Assembly: GCF_000384295.1 (NCBI RefSeq)
Contig: NZ_KB913037.1
Span: 6,196,822-6,260,821 of the forward strand
Direction of reading: 5' to 3'
DNA from: Amycolatopsis balhimycina FH 1894
GTDB taxonomy: Bacteria > Actinomycetota > Actinomycetes > Mycobacteriales > Pseudonocardiaceae
DNA length: 64,000 bases
In this document: positions 33,521-43,029 of the stretch, in pieces
Numbering within the stretch: the stretch's first letter is position 1
Layout of the letters: every line of letters starts with the position of its first letter
Made by a program: the position numbers and the translations under genes
The notes under the pieces: model-generated
What the model was told of the DNA's origin: nothing
The model's database searches: none
Seen by the model: the letters and a program-made list of their open reading frames with translations, nothing else

Positions 33521-34793
33521 CGCAGGGGACTCCGGGCGAGTCCTGGAGCAGCGGCGCCGCGTCGGGGGCGGCGCCGCTGCCCGACCCGCCGCTGCCCGAC
33601 CCGCCGCCGCCCGGGGCGCCGGCCGCCGCCGACGCCGTGCGGCCCGCCAAGCTCGCCACGGCCTCGCGGACCGCCTTCGGGTCGATCTGCACGATGCTCT
33701 GGCCGTCCTCGCTGCGGCCGTTCGCGGTGATCACCGGGATCGTCGCGAACGTCAGGTCGCCCGAGGCGAGGCCCTTCGCCTGCTGCGCGAACTGCAGCAG
33801 GTCGAGGCCCGGGTCCACGGTCAGCGAACGGTGCACCGCGTCCATCAGGTCGTTGAGCGTGCCGGGACTGGCCAGCGTCCCCGCCGAGAGCAGCTGGTGC
33901 AGCGCCGACGACAGGAACGCCTGCTGCCGCACGATCCGGTCCAGGTCGCCGCGCGGCAGGTTCTTGCGCTGCCGGACGAAAGACAGTGCTTCGCCGCCCG
34001 ACACCGTCTGCTCGCCGCGGCGGAAGTTCGCTCCCGAGTCCTTGTCCTCGGTCGCGTGGTTCAGGCACACCTTGACCCCGCCGAGCGCCTCGGTGAGCAG
34101 GTAGAAGCCCAGCAGGTTGATCTCGGCGTAGTGGTCGATCCGCACCTGTGTCAGGTCCTGCACGGTCTGCACCAGGACCCGGCGGCCCTCGGTGTCGGAG
34201 TCGCGCTCGATCTTCGCCTGGTCGCGCTCGCCCTGCCCGCGCAACGCCTGCGCGAAGTGCGCCTTCGCGATGCCGTACGCCGAGTTGATCTTCGCCTGGC
34301 CGCGGCCGGGGACGGTCGTCCACGTGTCGCGCGGGATCGAGACCGCCGACGGCTTGCCGCCGTTCTTCGGCACCCGCAGCAGGATCACCGTGTCCGTGTT
34401 CACCGCGCCGCTGTTGGCCTCGGTGCGCAGCTGCCGCAGCATCTTCGCCGGCAGTGGGTTGCCCTGCGCGTCCGTCCGCGCGTCGCTGCCGACGAGCAGG
34501 ATGTCGTCCGCGCCGTCGTCCGCGGGCGGCGGCGCGGGTTCGCCGGCCCGCGGGGTGAGCGCGTCCGTCGTCGGGACCGTGCTCTGCAGCTGGTCCTTGG
34601 TGACGTAGGCGTAGCCGCTGGCGCCGAGCGCGAGCAGGGACACCAGGCCGGCCGCGATCCGGCGGGTCACCCGGCCGGCGCGCCGCGCCGGCGAAGGAGC
34701 CACCCGCGGGAACGGCGACGGCTTCCACTCGGGATCGTCGCGCTGAGTCACCGTCTCGGCGGCCGCGTCCGGCTCTTCCTGCTCGTCTTCCAC
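33513..34793 (-). CDS. LytR-CpsA-Psr (LCP) family ligase, first copy
   Basis: The 426-residue protein has a short cytoplasmic tail, one membrane helix (about residues 46-65) and an outer LCP domain with ILLVGSDARTDAQGNPLP, TDTVILLRVP, SIPRDTWTTVPG, NSAYG and FVRQRKNLPRGDLDRIVRQQ. LCP enzymes join lipid-carried glycans to peptidoglycan, in mycolic-acid bacteria and relatives the arabinogalactan. It ends in a glycine/serine linker and GVPCVN, the same ending as the second copy. It follows the other LCP gene with 36 bases between. Rv3267 is the positional equivalent. Confidence 0.92.
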   Translation of the reverse strand: MEDEQEEPDAAAETVTQRDDPEWKPSPFPRVAPSPARRAGRVTRRIAAGLVSLLALGASGYAYVTKDQLQSTVPTTDALTPRAGEPAPPPADDGADDILLVGSDARTDAQGNPLPAKMLRQLRTEANSGAVNTDTVILLRVPKNGGKPSAVSIPRDTWTTVPGRGQAKINSAYGIAKAHFAQALRGQGERDQAKIERDSDTEGRRVLVQTVQDLTQVRIDHYAEINLLGFYLLTEALGGVKVCLNHATEDKDSGANFRRGEQTVSGGEALSFVRQRKNLPRGDLDRIVRQQAFLSSALHQLLSAGTLASPGTLNDLMDAVHRSLTVDPGLDLLQFAQQAKGLASGDLTFATIPVITANGRSEDGQSIVQIDPKAVREAVASLAGRTASAAAGAPGGGGSGSGGSGSGAAPDAAPLLQDSPGVPCVN

Positions 34794-34829
34794 GCTGGTT
34801 TACCTCCCCGGCCACCCTGCGTACGCAGT

Positions 34830-36371
34830 CTAGTTGACGCAGGGCACGTCGCCCGCCGTGATCGGCAGCGCGGCGGGGGCGGCCGAGGTGGCCGAGGTGA
34901 CCGGCGGCTTCACGGCCGTGGACGTGGGCGCGCCACCCGGTCCGGCGGCCGAGCTCCGGAAGTCCTTGCCCAGCAGGACGCGCACGTGCCCGGCGGTCAC
35001 GTCCCGGTCCGGCTCGGCCTGGACCGTGGTACCCAGGGCCTGCTTGACCAGGCCCAGCGCCGACTCGTCGGCCGGGTTGTAGCGGACCACCGTGGTGTTG
35101 CGGGTGCTCAGCCGCTGGTCGGCGGCCAGCGTGAAGCCCTTGCCCTGCAGCATGGTGTGCGTCTGGCCGGCCAGCGTCGGCGAGCCCGAGCCGTCGAACA
35201 GCTCGATCGTGACGGCCTTCGCGCCGGGCAGCTGCGCCGAGGACGACGGAGCCGCTGGGGTGTCGCCGTCCGACGTCAGCCGCGCCACCTCCGCCGCCAC
35301 CTGGGCCTGGTCGACGCGCAGCACGTCGGCGCCGCCGATGTTCGCGTTGCCGAGGGTGGGGATGGTGTGGAACTCGATGTTGCCGCCGGTCAGCCCGCGC
35401 ATCTGCTCGGCGAACTCGGTCAGGTCCCAGCCCTGGGACAGCACGACGGACTTCTTCACGGCCGACACGAGGTCGGCGATCTTCACCGGGCTCGTCAGCA
35501 CGTCGGTCGAGAGCACCTTGCGGGCCAGCCCGGACAGGAACGCCTGCTGCCGGGCGATCCGGTCGAGGTCGTAGTTCGGCAGGCCGTAGCGCTGGCGGAC
35601 GAACGCGAGCGCCTGCACGCCTTCGATCGTCTGGCGCCCGCCCGGCAGGTCGACACCGGACTTCACTTCCTTGACCGGCCCCTTGAGACAGACCTCGACG
35701 CCGCCGATGGACTTGGTGATCTCGTAGAAGCTCGCCAGGTTGACCTCGGCGTAGCGGTCGATCATGCCCGGCTTGCCGATGAACTTCTCGAGCGTGGCGA
35801 TGAGGTTCTTCCGCCCGGCGACCTTCGCCTGCGCGTCGGCCTCCTTGAGGTCGGTCATGCCCTGGCGCTGCAACGTCCGGTACGTGTCCGTGTACGCGTA
35901 GACGAACGCGCTGTTGAGCTTGTGCTTGCCGAAGCCGCCGGTCAGCTCCACCCAGGAGTCGCGGGGGAACGAGATCGCGATCGCGTGCTTCCCGTTCTGG
36001 GGGATGTGCACGAGGATCATCGTGTCGGTGTTCAGCTCGCCGTCGGAAACGCCGGCGTGCAGCATGTCCAGCACCTCGCGGGGCAGCGGGTTGCCCTGCG
36101 CGTCGGTGCGGCTGTCCTGGCCCACCAGCAGGATGTCGATCGCGCCGTCGAGCGGTTTCGCGTGCGCCTCGGTGTCGGCGAAGACGTTCGTCGTGGTCAG
36201 CCCGGTGTTCGGGTCGCCGATGTAGTTCCAGCCGTACCAGGCCAGGGCCAGGACGGCCACCGACAGCAGGGAGACCACCACTTTGCCGCCGCGGCGCGCG
36301 AAGATCGCGACGCCGTGGCTGGTGTCTTGCTTTCGCCGCGCCGGGACGGTCGGCGCAGCCTCTTCGGTCAC
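34830..36371 (-). CDS. LytR-CpsA-Psr (LCP) family ligase with C-terminal LytR_C domain
   Basis: The 513-residue protein has a cytoplasmic start, a membrane helix (about residues 33-53) and an LCP domain with ILLVGQDSRTDAQGNPLPRE, TDTMILVHIPQNGKH, SFPRDSWVELTGG, and FVRQRYGLPNYDLDRIARQQ carrying the arginines that hold the lipid diphosphate. A second outer domain of LytR_C type (about 390-510) follows and ends DVPCVN. It should attach wall polysaccharide to peptidoglycan. GTG 36371 was chosen for the GGGAGGAAG site. It is divergent from rmlB, which helps make the rhamnose used in the linker. Confidence 0.93.
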   Translation of the reverse strand: MTEEAAPTVPARRKQDTSHGVAIFARRGGKVVVSLLSVAVLALAWYGWNYIGDPNTGLTTTNVFADTEAHAKPLDGAIDILLVGQDSRTDAQGNPLPREVLDMLHAGVSDGELNTDTMILVHIPQNGKHAIAISFPRDSWVELTGGFGKHKLNSAFVYAYTDTYRTLQRQGMTDLKEADAQAKVAGRKNLIATLEKFIGKPGMIDRYAEVNLASFYEITKSIGGVEVCLKGPVKEVKSGVDLPGGRQTIEGVQALAFVRQRYGLPNYDLDRIARQQAFLSGLARKVLSTDVLTSPVKIADLVSAVKKSVVLSQGWDLTEFAEQMRGLTGGNIEFHTIPTLGNANIGGADVLRVDQAQVAAEVARLTSDGDTPAAPSSSAQLPGAKAVTIELFDGSGSPTLAGQTHTMLQGKGFTLAADQRLSTRNTTVVRYNPADESALGLVKQALGTTVQAEPDRDVTAGHVRVLLGKDFRSSAAGPGGAPTSTAVKPPVTSATSAAPAALPITAGDVPCVN

Positions 36372-36510
36372 GCGCTTCCTCCCCTGTGAAACCCCGTGCT
36401 TCCCCCAGCACACCCATGTGCGTCCAACCAGACTCTACTGAGACCCGTGTGGGACCTCCGTAGGCTGGGGGGCGAACGGCCCCGCCCGGGGCGTGAGGAA
36501 AGGCGGGATT

Positions 36511-37500
36511 ATGCGGGTGCTGGTCACCGGTGGTGCGGGCTTCATCGGGTCGCACTACGTCCGGCAGGTGCTGACCGGCGCGTACCCGGCGCTGGATGAC
36601 GCCGACGTGGTCGTGCTGGACAAACTCACCTACGCGGGCAACGAAGCCAACCTGGCTCCGGTCGCCGCCGACCCGCGGCTCGAGTTCGTCCGCGGCGACA
36701 TCTGCGACACCGCGCTGGTCGCCGACGTGATGCGCGGCGTGGACCTGGTCGTGCACTTCGCCGCCGAGTCGCATGTGGACCGCTCGATCCTCGGCGCCGC
36801 CGACTTCGTGCTGACGAACGTGCTCGGCACGCAGAACCTGCTGCAGGCGGCCCTGGAAGCCGGTGTCGGCAAGGTCGTGCACGTGTCCACCGACGAGGTG
36901 TACGGCTCGATCGAGCACGGATCGTGGACGGAAGACCACGTGCTGGAGCCGAACTCGCCGTACTCGGCGTCGAAGGCGTCGTCCGACCTGGTGGCGCGCT
37001 CGTTCTTCCGCACCCACGGGCTGCCGGTGTGCGTCACGCGGTGCTCCAACAACTACGGTCCGTACCAGTTCCCGGAAAAGGTCATCCCGCTGTTCGTCAC
37101 CAACCTGCTCGACGGGCGGAAGGTGCCGCTCTACGGCGACGGGCTCAACGTCCGTGACTGGCTGCACGTGGACGACCACTGCCACGGCATCCAGCTGGTC
37201 GCCGAGTCGGGCCGCCCCGGCGAGATCTACAACATCGGCGGCGGCACCGAGCTCACCAACCGCGAGCTGACGGAGAAGCTGCTCGAGGCGGTCGGCGCGG
37301 GCTGGGACAGCGTCGAACCGGTCGAGGACCGCAAGGGTCACGACCGCCGGTACTCGGTGGACATCACCAAGATCACCGAGGAGCTGGGGTACGCTCCGCG
37401 CGTGTCCTTCGAGGACGGTCTGGCCGCGACAGTGGCCTGGTACACGGACAATCGCGCGTGGTGGGAGCCGCTGGCAGGGCGGGCCGCGCTCAAGAAGTAG
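36511..37500 (+). CDS. rfbB: dTDP-glucose 4,6-dehydratase
   Basis: The 329-residue extended short-chain dehydrogenase makes dTDP-4-keto-6-deoxyglucose, the second step to dTDP-rhamnose. It has MRVLVTGGAGFIGSHYVR for NAD binding, DKLTYAGNEANL, the catalytic STDEVYGSIEHG (Thr, Asp, Glu) and YSASKASSDL (Tyr, Lys), and RCSNNYGPYQFPEKVIPLF. ATG 36511 was chosen with AGGAAAGGCGGG upstream. It is 11 bases before the rmlD-type gene. The rmlA and rmlC partners are not in the window. Confidence 0.96.
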   Translation: MRVLVTGGAGFIGSHYVRQVLTGAYPALDDADVVVLDKLTYAGNEANLAPVAADPRLEFVRGDICDTALVADVMRGVDLVVHFAAESHVDRSILGAADFVLTNVLGTQNLLQAALEAGVGKVVHVSTDEVYGSIEHGSWTEDHVLEPNSPYSASKASSDLVARSFFRTHGLPVCVTRCSNNYGPYQFPEKVIPLFVTNLLDGRKVPLYGDGLNVRDWLHVDDHCHGIQLVAESGRPGEIYNIGGGTELTNRELTEKLLEAVGAGWDSVEPVEDRKGHDRRYSVDITKITEELGYAPRVSFEDGLAATVAWYTDNRAWWEPLAGRAALKK

Positions 37501-37511
37501 AGGAAGTGCCT

Positions 37512-38399
37512 GTGCGGCTGACGGTGCTCGTGCCCGGGGGTTCCGGGCAGCTCGGCCGGGACCTCGCTGCGCTGGCGTCCCCTTCGGTGGACGTGGTGGC
37601 TCCGGGTTCGGCCGGACTGGACGTCACCTTGACGGGTCAGGTGCTGGCGTCGGTCGGCGCCTTGGCCGACCGGGCACGCGAGACGGGTTCGGCGCCGGTG
37701 GTGATCAACGCGGCGGCGTACACGGCGGTCGACGCGGCGGAAACCGACGAGGAACGCGCGTTCGCGGTCAACGCCGACGGACCGCGCGTGCTCGCGGCGG
37801 CGTGCGCGGCCCGGCGGGTGCCGCTGATCCACGTGTCGACGGACTACGTCTTCCCGGGCGACGCCTTCCGGCCGTACGAGCCTTCCGACGAGCTGGGACC
37901 GCGTTCGGCGTACGGCCGCACGAAGGCGGCCGGCGAGGACGCGGTGCTCGGGTCCGGCGCGTCGTCGTGGGTGGTGCGGACCTCGTGGCTGTACGGCAAG
38001 TCGGGGGCGAACTTCGTGAAGACGATCGCCCGCTTGGAGTCGTCGCGGGAGATGCTGTCCGTTGTGGACGATCAGGTCGGCGGTCCTACATGGACTTTTG
38101 ATTTGGCCTCCGGGCTCATGGATCTGGCTTCCCGCGTGGCCGCGGGCGACGGGCCGGCCCGGCGGGTCCTGCACTGCACGAACACGGGTTCGGTGACCTG
38201 GTGCGGCTTCGCGCGCGCGATCTTCACCCACCTGGGCGCGGACCCGGCGAGGGTCAAGCCGTGCACGACGGCGGAGTTCCCCCGCCCGGCCGCGCGTCCG
38301 GCGTACTCGGTGCTGTCCCCGGCTTCGTGGTGCGAAGCCGGCCTGACCCCGCTACGCCCGTGGGACGAGGCCCTGGCTGCCTACTTCGCCGCCGAGTAG
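37512..38399 (+). CDS. rfbD: dTDP-4-dehydrorhamnose reductase
   Basis: The 295-residue reductase completes dTDP-L-rhamnose. It shows VLVPGGSGQLGRDLAAL (NADPH binding), NAAAYTAVDAAETDEERAFA, STDYVFPGD, and YGRTKAAGEDAV with the active tyrosine and lysine, then VRTSWLYGKSGANFVKTI. GTG 37512 was chosen for AGGAAG 5 bases upstream; GTG 37506 is possible. It corresponds to Rv3266c, where wbbL follows directly; here four glycosyltransferase genes come in between. A palindrome follows its stop. Confidence 0.94.
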   Translation: MRLTVLVPGGSGQLGRDLAALASPSVDVVAPGSAGLDVTLTGQVLASVGALADRARETGSAPVVINAAAYTAVDAAETDEERAFAVNADGPRVLAAACAARRVPLIHVSTDYVFPGDAFRPYEPSDELGPRSAYGRTKAAGEDAVLGSGASSWVVRTSWLYGKSGANFVKTIARLESSREMLSVVDDQVGGPTWTFDLASGLMDLASRVAAGDGPARRVLHCTNTGSVTWCGFARAIFTHLGADPARVKPCTTAEFPRPAARPAYSVLSPASWCEAGLTPLRPWDEALAAYFAAE

Positions 38400-38406
38400 T
38401 TCCCGA

Positions 38407-38465
38407 AAGTCCGTGAATGGCACATTGAGGGACTTCAAGTCCCTCAATGTGCCATTCACGGACTT
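38407..38465. repeat. Perfect 29-bp palindrome, probable bidirectional terminator (family B)
   Basis: AAGTCCGTGAATGGCACATT and its continuation GAGGGACTT (38407-38435) are mirrored perfectly at 38437-38465. It lies between the convergent rmlD and glycosyltransferase genes. Family B copies also lie at 48916, 62029 and 63248. Family A copies share the same layout with other core bases. Confidence 0.92.
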
Positions 38466-38475
38466 GGACCAGCGG

Positions 38476-39561
38476 TCAGTGGCGGCCGGAGGCGAGGCGG
38501 TAGGCGCCGACCGTGAGCTCCGCGCACGTGCGCCACGTGAAGTTCGCCGCGTGGGCCCGTCGCGAAGCCGACGTCGCGACCGCGTGCGGGTCCGTCACCG
38601 CCGTGCGCAGCGCCTCCGCCAGGCCGTCCACGTCGCCGTACGGGACCAGGCTCGCGCACTCGCCCGCCACCTCGCGCAGGGCCGGGATGTCCGTGCAGAC
38701 CACCGGGACGTCCGAGGCCATCGCCTCCAGCACCGGCAGCCCGAAACCCTCGTCGCGCGAGGGCAGCACCAGCGCCGACGCGCCGGCCACGACCGTGCGC
38801 AGGTCCACATCGGACAAATAACCGGTCTGGAACCGCCGGGCTCCCCGGGGGAACGGGCCCGGCCCCGCGAACACCAGGTCCGGCAGATCCGGCGCGGCCT
38901 CGTGGGCGCGGGCCAGCCAGTTCAGGCCCTTCCGCGGCCCGGCTGCCCCGGCGAACAGCAAGTAGCGAGCCGGCAGTCCGAGCCGCGCCCGCCGCTCGTC
39001 GTCCGGCGGGCGCGCGGTGAACCACGCCGGGTTCACGCCCAGCGGCGTCACGACGATCTTGTCGCGGTCGACGTCCAGCCGGGTCGCCACCGCGTCGGCC
39101 ACCGCGGACGTCGGCGTGCAGATGACGTCCGCGCGGCGCGCGCCGCGGCGCACCAGCTCCGGCAGGTCGCGGTCGCTCGGCGACAGCTCCTCGGGATTGT
39201 CGAAAAAGGCCAGGTCGTGGATCGTCTGGACGCCGGCGGCGCGGAACCGCCCTGGCAGCACGAAGTTCGTGCCGTGCACGACGTCGGTCGGGCCGGCGAA
39301 CAGCTCCACCGGCGGGAAGTCCGAGCGCACCCACGCCATCCGCAGCAGCCGCGCCGCGACCGGTATGCCGCGGGCCTGCGCGCCGTACGGGAGCACATGC
39401 CGCAGCCGCCGCCACCCGCGCAGCGTGAACGCCACCGCGCGCGTGTCCACTTCGGGGATCGAGACCAGCTCTTCGCTCAGTGCGGCCGTGTACCGGCCGA
39501 TCCCGGTGCGCGCGCCGAGGAGCGGGGTGCCGTCGAGGAGAACGCGCAGGGACCTAGCCAC
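38476..39561 (-). CDS. Glycosyltransferase family 4
   Basis: The 361-residue GT-B enzyme has a front half with GARTGIGRYTAALSEEL and HDLAFFDNPEEL, and a nucleotide-sugar half with FAGAAGPRKGLNWLARAHE, GYLSDVDLRTVVAGASALVL and PSRDEGFGLPVLEAMASDVP (the EX7E motif). It should transfer a sugar from a nucleotide donor onto a cell-envelope glycan. GTG start at 39561 overlaps the end of the two-domain transferase gene by 8 bases, so the two are coupled. Donor and acceptor cannot be named. Confidence 0.92.
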   Translation of the reverse strand: MARSLRVLLDGTPLLGARTGIGRYTAALSEELVSIPEVDTRAVAFTLRGWRRLRHVLPYGAQARGIPVAARLLRMAWVRSDFPPVELFAGPTDVVHGTNFVLPGRFRAAGVQTIHDLAFFDNPEELSPSDRDLPELVRRGARRADVICTPTSAVADAVATRLDVDRDKIVVTPLGVNPAWFTARPPDDERRARLGLPARYLLFAGAAGPRKGLNWLARAHEAAPDLPDLVFAGPGPFPRGARRFQTGYLSDVDLRTVVAGASALVLPSRDEGFGLPVLEAMASDVPVVCTDIPALREVAGECASLVPYGDVDGLAEALRTAVTDPHAVATSASRRAHAANFTWRTCAELTVGAYRLASGRH

Positions 39562-42055
39562 GGCGGAGCCGTTGCTTCGCGACCTTGAGCGTCCGGCCGC
39601 CGACGCGCCGCGCCAGCTCGCCGGGCCCGCCCGCCGCGAGGTACTCGCGGACCAGGTCGACGTCCCGCCGCAGCAGCTCCCGGCCGCGCACGGCCGGCGT
39701 CCTCACCAGGTCAGCCGACCCGGGCAGCCGGTCGGCCGCCGGTCGCGGGTCGCGGCAGAACTCGACCAGCGGCTTCAGCGCCTCCGGCCACGCGAACTGC
39801 TGCGCGACGACGGCGATCCGCTCGACGCAGCCCGCGGCGAACTCCTCGTCGTACAACGCCTTCTCGAGCGCGTCGGCCAAAGCCACGTCGTCTTCGGCCG
39901 GGACGACGACACCGAGCCGCTCGGCCCGGACCAGGTCGGCGAAGGCGTCGCCGTCGGTGGTGACGATCGGCAGCCCGGCCCACAGGTAGTCGAGGACGCG
40001 GGTGCGGAACGCGAACGTCGTCTCGACGTGCTCGTAGTGCGTCGTGACGCCGCAGTTCGCGTCGAGCAGCCAGTTCTGGCGCTCGTGGTAGGGCACCCAC
40101 TGCTCGTTGAAGTAGACGTGCTTGCCGGTCAGGCCCAGTGAGTCCGCCAGCCGGATCGTCCGCGCGCCGATGTCCATCTCGGCGACCTCGGGGTTCGGGT
40201 GCTTCATACCGAGGAACACGAGCCGGACGTCCCCGCGGTTGCGGCGCAGCCGGTCGATCGCGCGGACCAGCGTCAACGGGTCGAACCAGCTGTACACCCC
40301 GCCCGCCCAGAGCACGACGTGGTCGGTGCCGCCGATGCCCAGCGACGACCGCAGGCCCGGCCCGGTGCGCACCGGCGGCTCCGGGGGCAGGCCGAAGGGG
40401 ACGACCGCGAGCAGCGACTGGGTCGTCGGGTCGGCGTCGTAGAGGCGCGGGGAAAGCCGGCCCATCGCGGCCAGGTGGCCGAGCCAGAAGTGGCGCTGCC
40501 GCTCGGACGCGCAGAGGAAGAAGTCGCCGCGTTCGAGCTGGGCGTCCAAGACGCGGGTGACGCCGGCGAGGTCGGCCGCGCGCTTGTCGTCGGCGACGCC
40601 CTTGCCCTGCTCCAGCAGCTCGAGGTGCATCGGGTCGTAGAGGTCGGCGACGACGATCTTGCCGCGGTGCTCCTTCTTCAGCGACGGCGCCAGTTCGAGC
40701 ACGTGGCCCTGCAGGACGACGATGTCGGCCCAGGCGACCGGCGCCTCCAGCTCGCGGTGCTTGCCCGCGCTGACGCGGAACGGCGACGGCGGTGGCGTGG
40801 CGAGGGGGTTGGTGGTGACGAGGTGGACGTCGTGTTCGGCGGCCAGCGCGAGGGCGATGTTCCAGGCGCGGATCGCCGGGCCCGCCATCCGCTCGGTGAG
40901 CGCGTCGCCGGTGAGCACGAGGATCTTCCGGCGCTGCCCGAAGGCCTTCTCGATGCCGAACGCCTCGACGAGGATGTCGTGCGCGGCGAGGTAGCGGGGG
41001 AGCGGGTAGGCCGGCTCCAACGCCTTGCGCAGCAAGGGAAGCAGGTCGGCGTCGGTCCGGACGCGGGCGGCCTGCTCGACCGCGCGGGATCCGGCCAGCG
41101 ACGGCAGCTGCTCGACGAACTGGTCGATGGCGAGGATCCCGGCGAGCGTGCTCCGGGGGATCGCGACGTCGCCGGACTCGATCGGGCCGACGCCCTGTTC
41201 GAGGTCCAGCTGGGTGGCGTCCAGCTCGCCGCGGGCGGTGGCGCGGCGCACGGCCAGGGCGAGTGCCGCGGGCAGCGCGCGGGCCAGGGTCTCGTCGGAA
41301 AGGTTCTTGTACAGCGCCGCCAGGGCGTTGCGCTCCAGGAGGAACGTCTCGCGGCCGGTCTCCGGCGCGTCGACCGCCGCCATCGTGCCGTGGTGGCGGT
41401 GGAAGGCCACCGACTCGGGGAGGTACCGGACGCGCCAGCCGCGGAGGTTGAGCCGCCAGCCGAGGTCGACGTCCTCGTAGAACATGAAGAACCGTTCGTC
41501 GAAGCCGCCCAGCTCGGCGAACACGCTTTCCCGGACGAACATCGCCGAGCCGGTGCCGAACAGGACGTCCTTCGCGACCTCGTGCTCGGCGGCCGGGACG
41601 TCTTCGAGGGGCAAGCCCGCGTGGCGCTTGTAGCCCATGCCGAACCAGGTCAGGCCGCCGTCGACGAAGTCGGTGCCGGTGCCGTCCCAGTCGAGGACCT
41701 TGCTCGCCACGGCGGCGACGCGGGGTTGCCCGCGCAGCTCGGCGACCGCGGTGGAGACCCAGCCCGGCGCCGGGCGGGCGTCGTTGTTGAGGAAGCCGAG
41801 GACCGTGCCCTTCGCGTGCTTCGCGCCGAGGTTGCAGCCACCGGCGAACCCGAGGTTGCGCCCGGCCTCGATCACGCGGGCCTGGGGGACGGCTTCGCGG
41901 AGGCGCGCGGCCTCGTCGGAGTTGTCGACGCAGATCAGCTCGAGCTCGGGGTAGTCGTGCTCGGCGAGCGCGCGCAGGCAGGTGATCGTGTCGTCGGCGC
42001 CGCGGTAGTTGACCACGATCACCGAGACGAGCGGTTGCGGTTCCCCCTGCGCCAA
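39554..42055 (-). CDS. Two-domain glycosyltransferase: GT2 fused to GT4-like
   Basis: The 833-residue protein joins two transferases. The front (residues 1-330) is GT2 with VSVIVVNYRGADDTITCLRA, GFLNNDARPAPGW and FFMFYEDVDLGWRLNLRGWR (rhamnosyltransferase type). After a helical linker, the rear (about 430-790) is GT-B with ILVLTGDALTERMAGPAIRA, WAGGVYSWFDPLTLVRAI and LDYLWAGLPIVTTDGD. It may add two sugars in succession. I prefer the TTG at 42055 because AAGGAG lies 6 bases upstream; an ATG at 42100 would overlap the preceding gene. Confidence 0.9.
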   Translation of the reverse strand: MAQGEPQPLVSVIVVNYRGADDTITCLRALAEHDYPELELICVDNSDEAARLREAVPQARVIEAGRNLGFAGGCNLGAKHAKGTVLGFLNNDARPAPGWVSTAVAELRGQPRVAAVASKVLDWDGTGTDFVDGGLTWFGMGYKRHAGLPLEDVPAAEHEVAKDVLFGTGSAMFVRESVFAELGGFDERFFMFYEDVDLGWRLNLRGWRVRYLPESVAFHRHHGTMAAVDAPETGRETFLLERNALAALYKNLSDETLARALPAALALAVRRATARGELDATQLDLEQGVGPIESGDVAIPRSTLAGILAIDQFVEQLPSLAGSRAVEQAARVRTDADLLPLLRKALEPAYPLPRYLAAHDILVEAFGIEKAFGQRRKILVLTGDALTERMAGPAIRAWNIALALAAEHDVHLVTTNPLATPPPSPFRVSAGKHRELEAPVAWADIVVLQGHVLELAPSLKKEHRGKIVVADLYDPMHLELLEQGKGVADDKRAADLAGVTRVLDAQLERGDFFLCASERQRHFWLGHLAAMGRLSPRLYDADPTTQSLLAVVPFGLPPEPPVRTGPGLRSSLGIGGTDHVVLWAGGVYSWFDPLTLVRAIDRLRRNRGDVRLVFLGMKHPNPEVAEMDIGARTIRLADSLGLTGKHVYFNEQWVPYHERQNWLLDANCGVTTHYEHVETTFAFRTRVLDYLWAGLPIVTTDGDAFADLVRAERLGVVVPAEDDVALADALEKALYDEEFAAGCVERIAVVAQQFAWPEALKPLVEFCRDPRPAADRLPGSADLVRTPAVRGRELLRRDVDLVREYLAAGGPGELARRVGGRTLKVAKQRLRRG

Positions 42056-42084
42056 AGCCTGCTCCTTCGTCGGGTGCCGCAAGC

Positions 42085-43011
42085 TTAAAGGCCCGCCCAT
42101 GCTTCCCAGACCGCGCCTCGGCCGAGTGCCGCGCGACGGGTGATCACGCGGCGGGCGAGCAACGTCGCAGGTAGCCGTGCGGCCACTTCGGCCAGCACCC
42201 GGCAGCGCAGGCCGAGCCGGAAGTTCGCCGCGTCCGGACGGCTCGGCCGCAGTGGCAGCACCGCGGTCAGCACGGCGAACCTTGCCAACTGCTTCACTGC
42301 GACGTCGAGCGGTGCGCAGCGCAGCAGCATGAGCAGGCGGTTGCGCTCGTTCCAGTGGTGGAACAGCGCCGAACCCAGTTCGCTGCTGACGCCGTGGGCG
42401 TGCCGGACGCGGGCGCCGGGCGCCGCGACGACGTCCCACCCGGCCAGCCGCAGCCGCCAAGCCGTGTCGGTGTCTTCGTAATAACAGAAAAATTGAGCCG
42501 GGACGCCGCCGACGTCACGCAGGGCTTCGACGCGGAGCAGGGCCGCGCCGCCGCAGAAGCCGAACACCTCGCCGGTGGGCTCGGTGACGTCGGCGCCGTG
42601 GCCGTCGGCCGTCAGCCGCACGCCGGCGGACTGAGTAGTGCCGTCGGGCCGCGCGAGCAGCGAGGTCGAGGCGGCGGCCAGCGGTGCCTTTTCGAGGGCG
42701 TCTTCCAGTGTCGCAAGCCAATCCGGTGACGGTTCGGCATCGTCGTTCAGCCACGCCATCAGCGGGGTCTGGACCTTTTCGAGGGCGACCGCGAGGGCGC
42801 CCGCGTAGCCGGTGTTGCGGGCCAGGCGGATTACTTGCGGGTGCGAAGGATGGGCCGCGAGCAGGGCGGCGGTGCCGTCGTCGGAGGCGTTGTCCACCAC
42901 GAGCGTCCGATGTGGACGCGTCTGCGCGGCGAGCGCGTCGAGACAGGCCGTGACCTGGCCGGCACCCCGCCAGGTCACGACTACCACCGTGGTGGCGGGA
43001 TTCGCGGTCAC
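42085..43011 (-). CDS. Glycosyltransferase family 2, rhamnosyltransferase-like
   Basis: The 308-residue GT-A enzyme shows TVVVVTWRGAGQVTACLDAL, VVDNASDDGT, the metal-site MAWLNDDAEPSPDW and FFCYYEDTDTAWRLRLAGWD. The C-terminal helices look amphipathic and probably sit against the membrane. It is related in pattern to the front of the two-domain transferase and to WbbL at 45479. GTG 43011 was chosen because GCGGGA lies upstream; GTG 43020 is possible. It is divergent from the next transferase, with only 18 bases between starts, so both promoters must overlap. Confidence 0.9.
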   Translation of the reverse strand: MTANPATTVVVVTWRGAGQVTACLDALAAQTRPHRTLVVDNASDDGTAALLAAHPSHPQVIRLARNTGYAGALAVALEKVQTPLMAWLNDDAEPSPDWLATLEDALEKAPLAAASTSLLARPDGTTQSAGVRLTADGHGADVTEPTGEVFGFCGGAALLRVEALRDVGGVPAQFFCYYEDTDTAWRLRLAGWDVVAAPGARVRHAHGVSSELGSALFHHWNERNRLLMLLRCAPLDVAVKQLARFAVLTAVLPLRPSRPDAANFRLGLRCRVLAEVAARLPATLLARRVITRRAALGRGAVWEAWAGL

Positions 43012-43029
43012 GTCCCGCACAATAGCCGC

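Noticed and set aside
33831..36389. An 852-codon open frame on the plus strand opposite the LCP genes
   Set aside because: Composition is dominated by Arg, Val, Ala and Asp in mirror of the LCP codons, there is no domain, and it lies antisense to two clear genes.
32761..37341. A 1526-codon open frame on the minus strand across the LCP genes
   Set aside because: It is in another frame than the two LCP genes and rmlB, has low-complexity Arg/Gly/Pro composition, and matches no family. Such frames are common in high-GC DNA.
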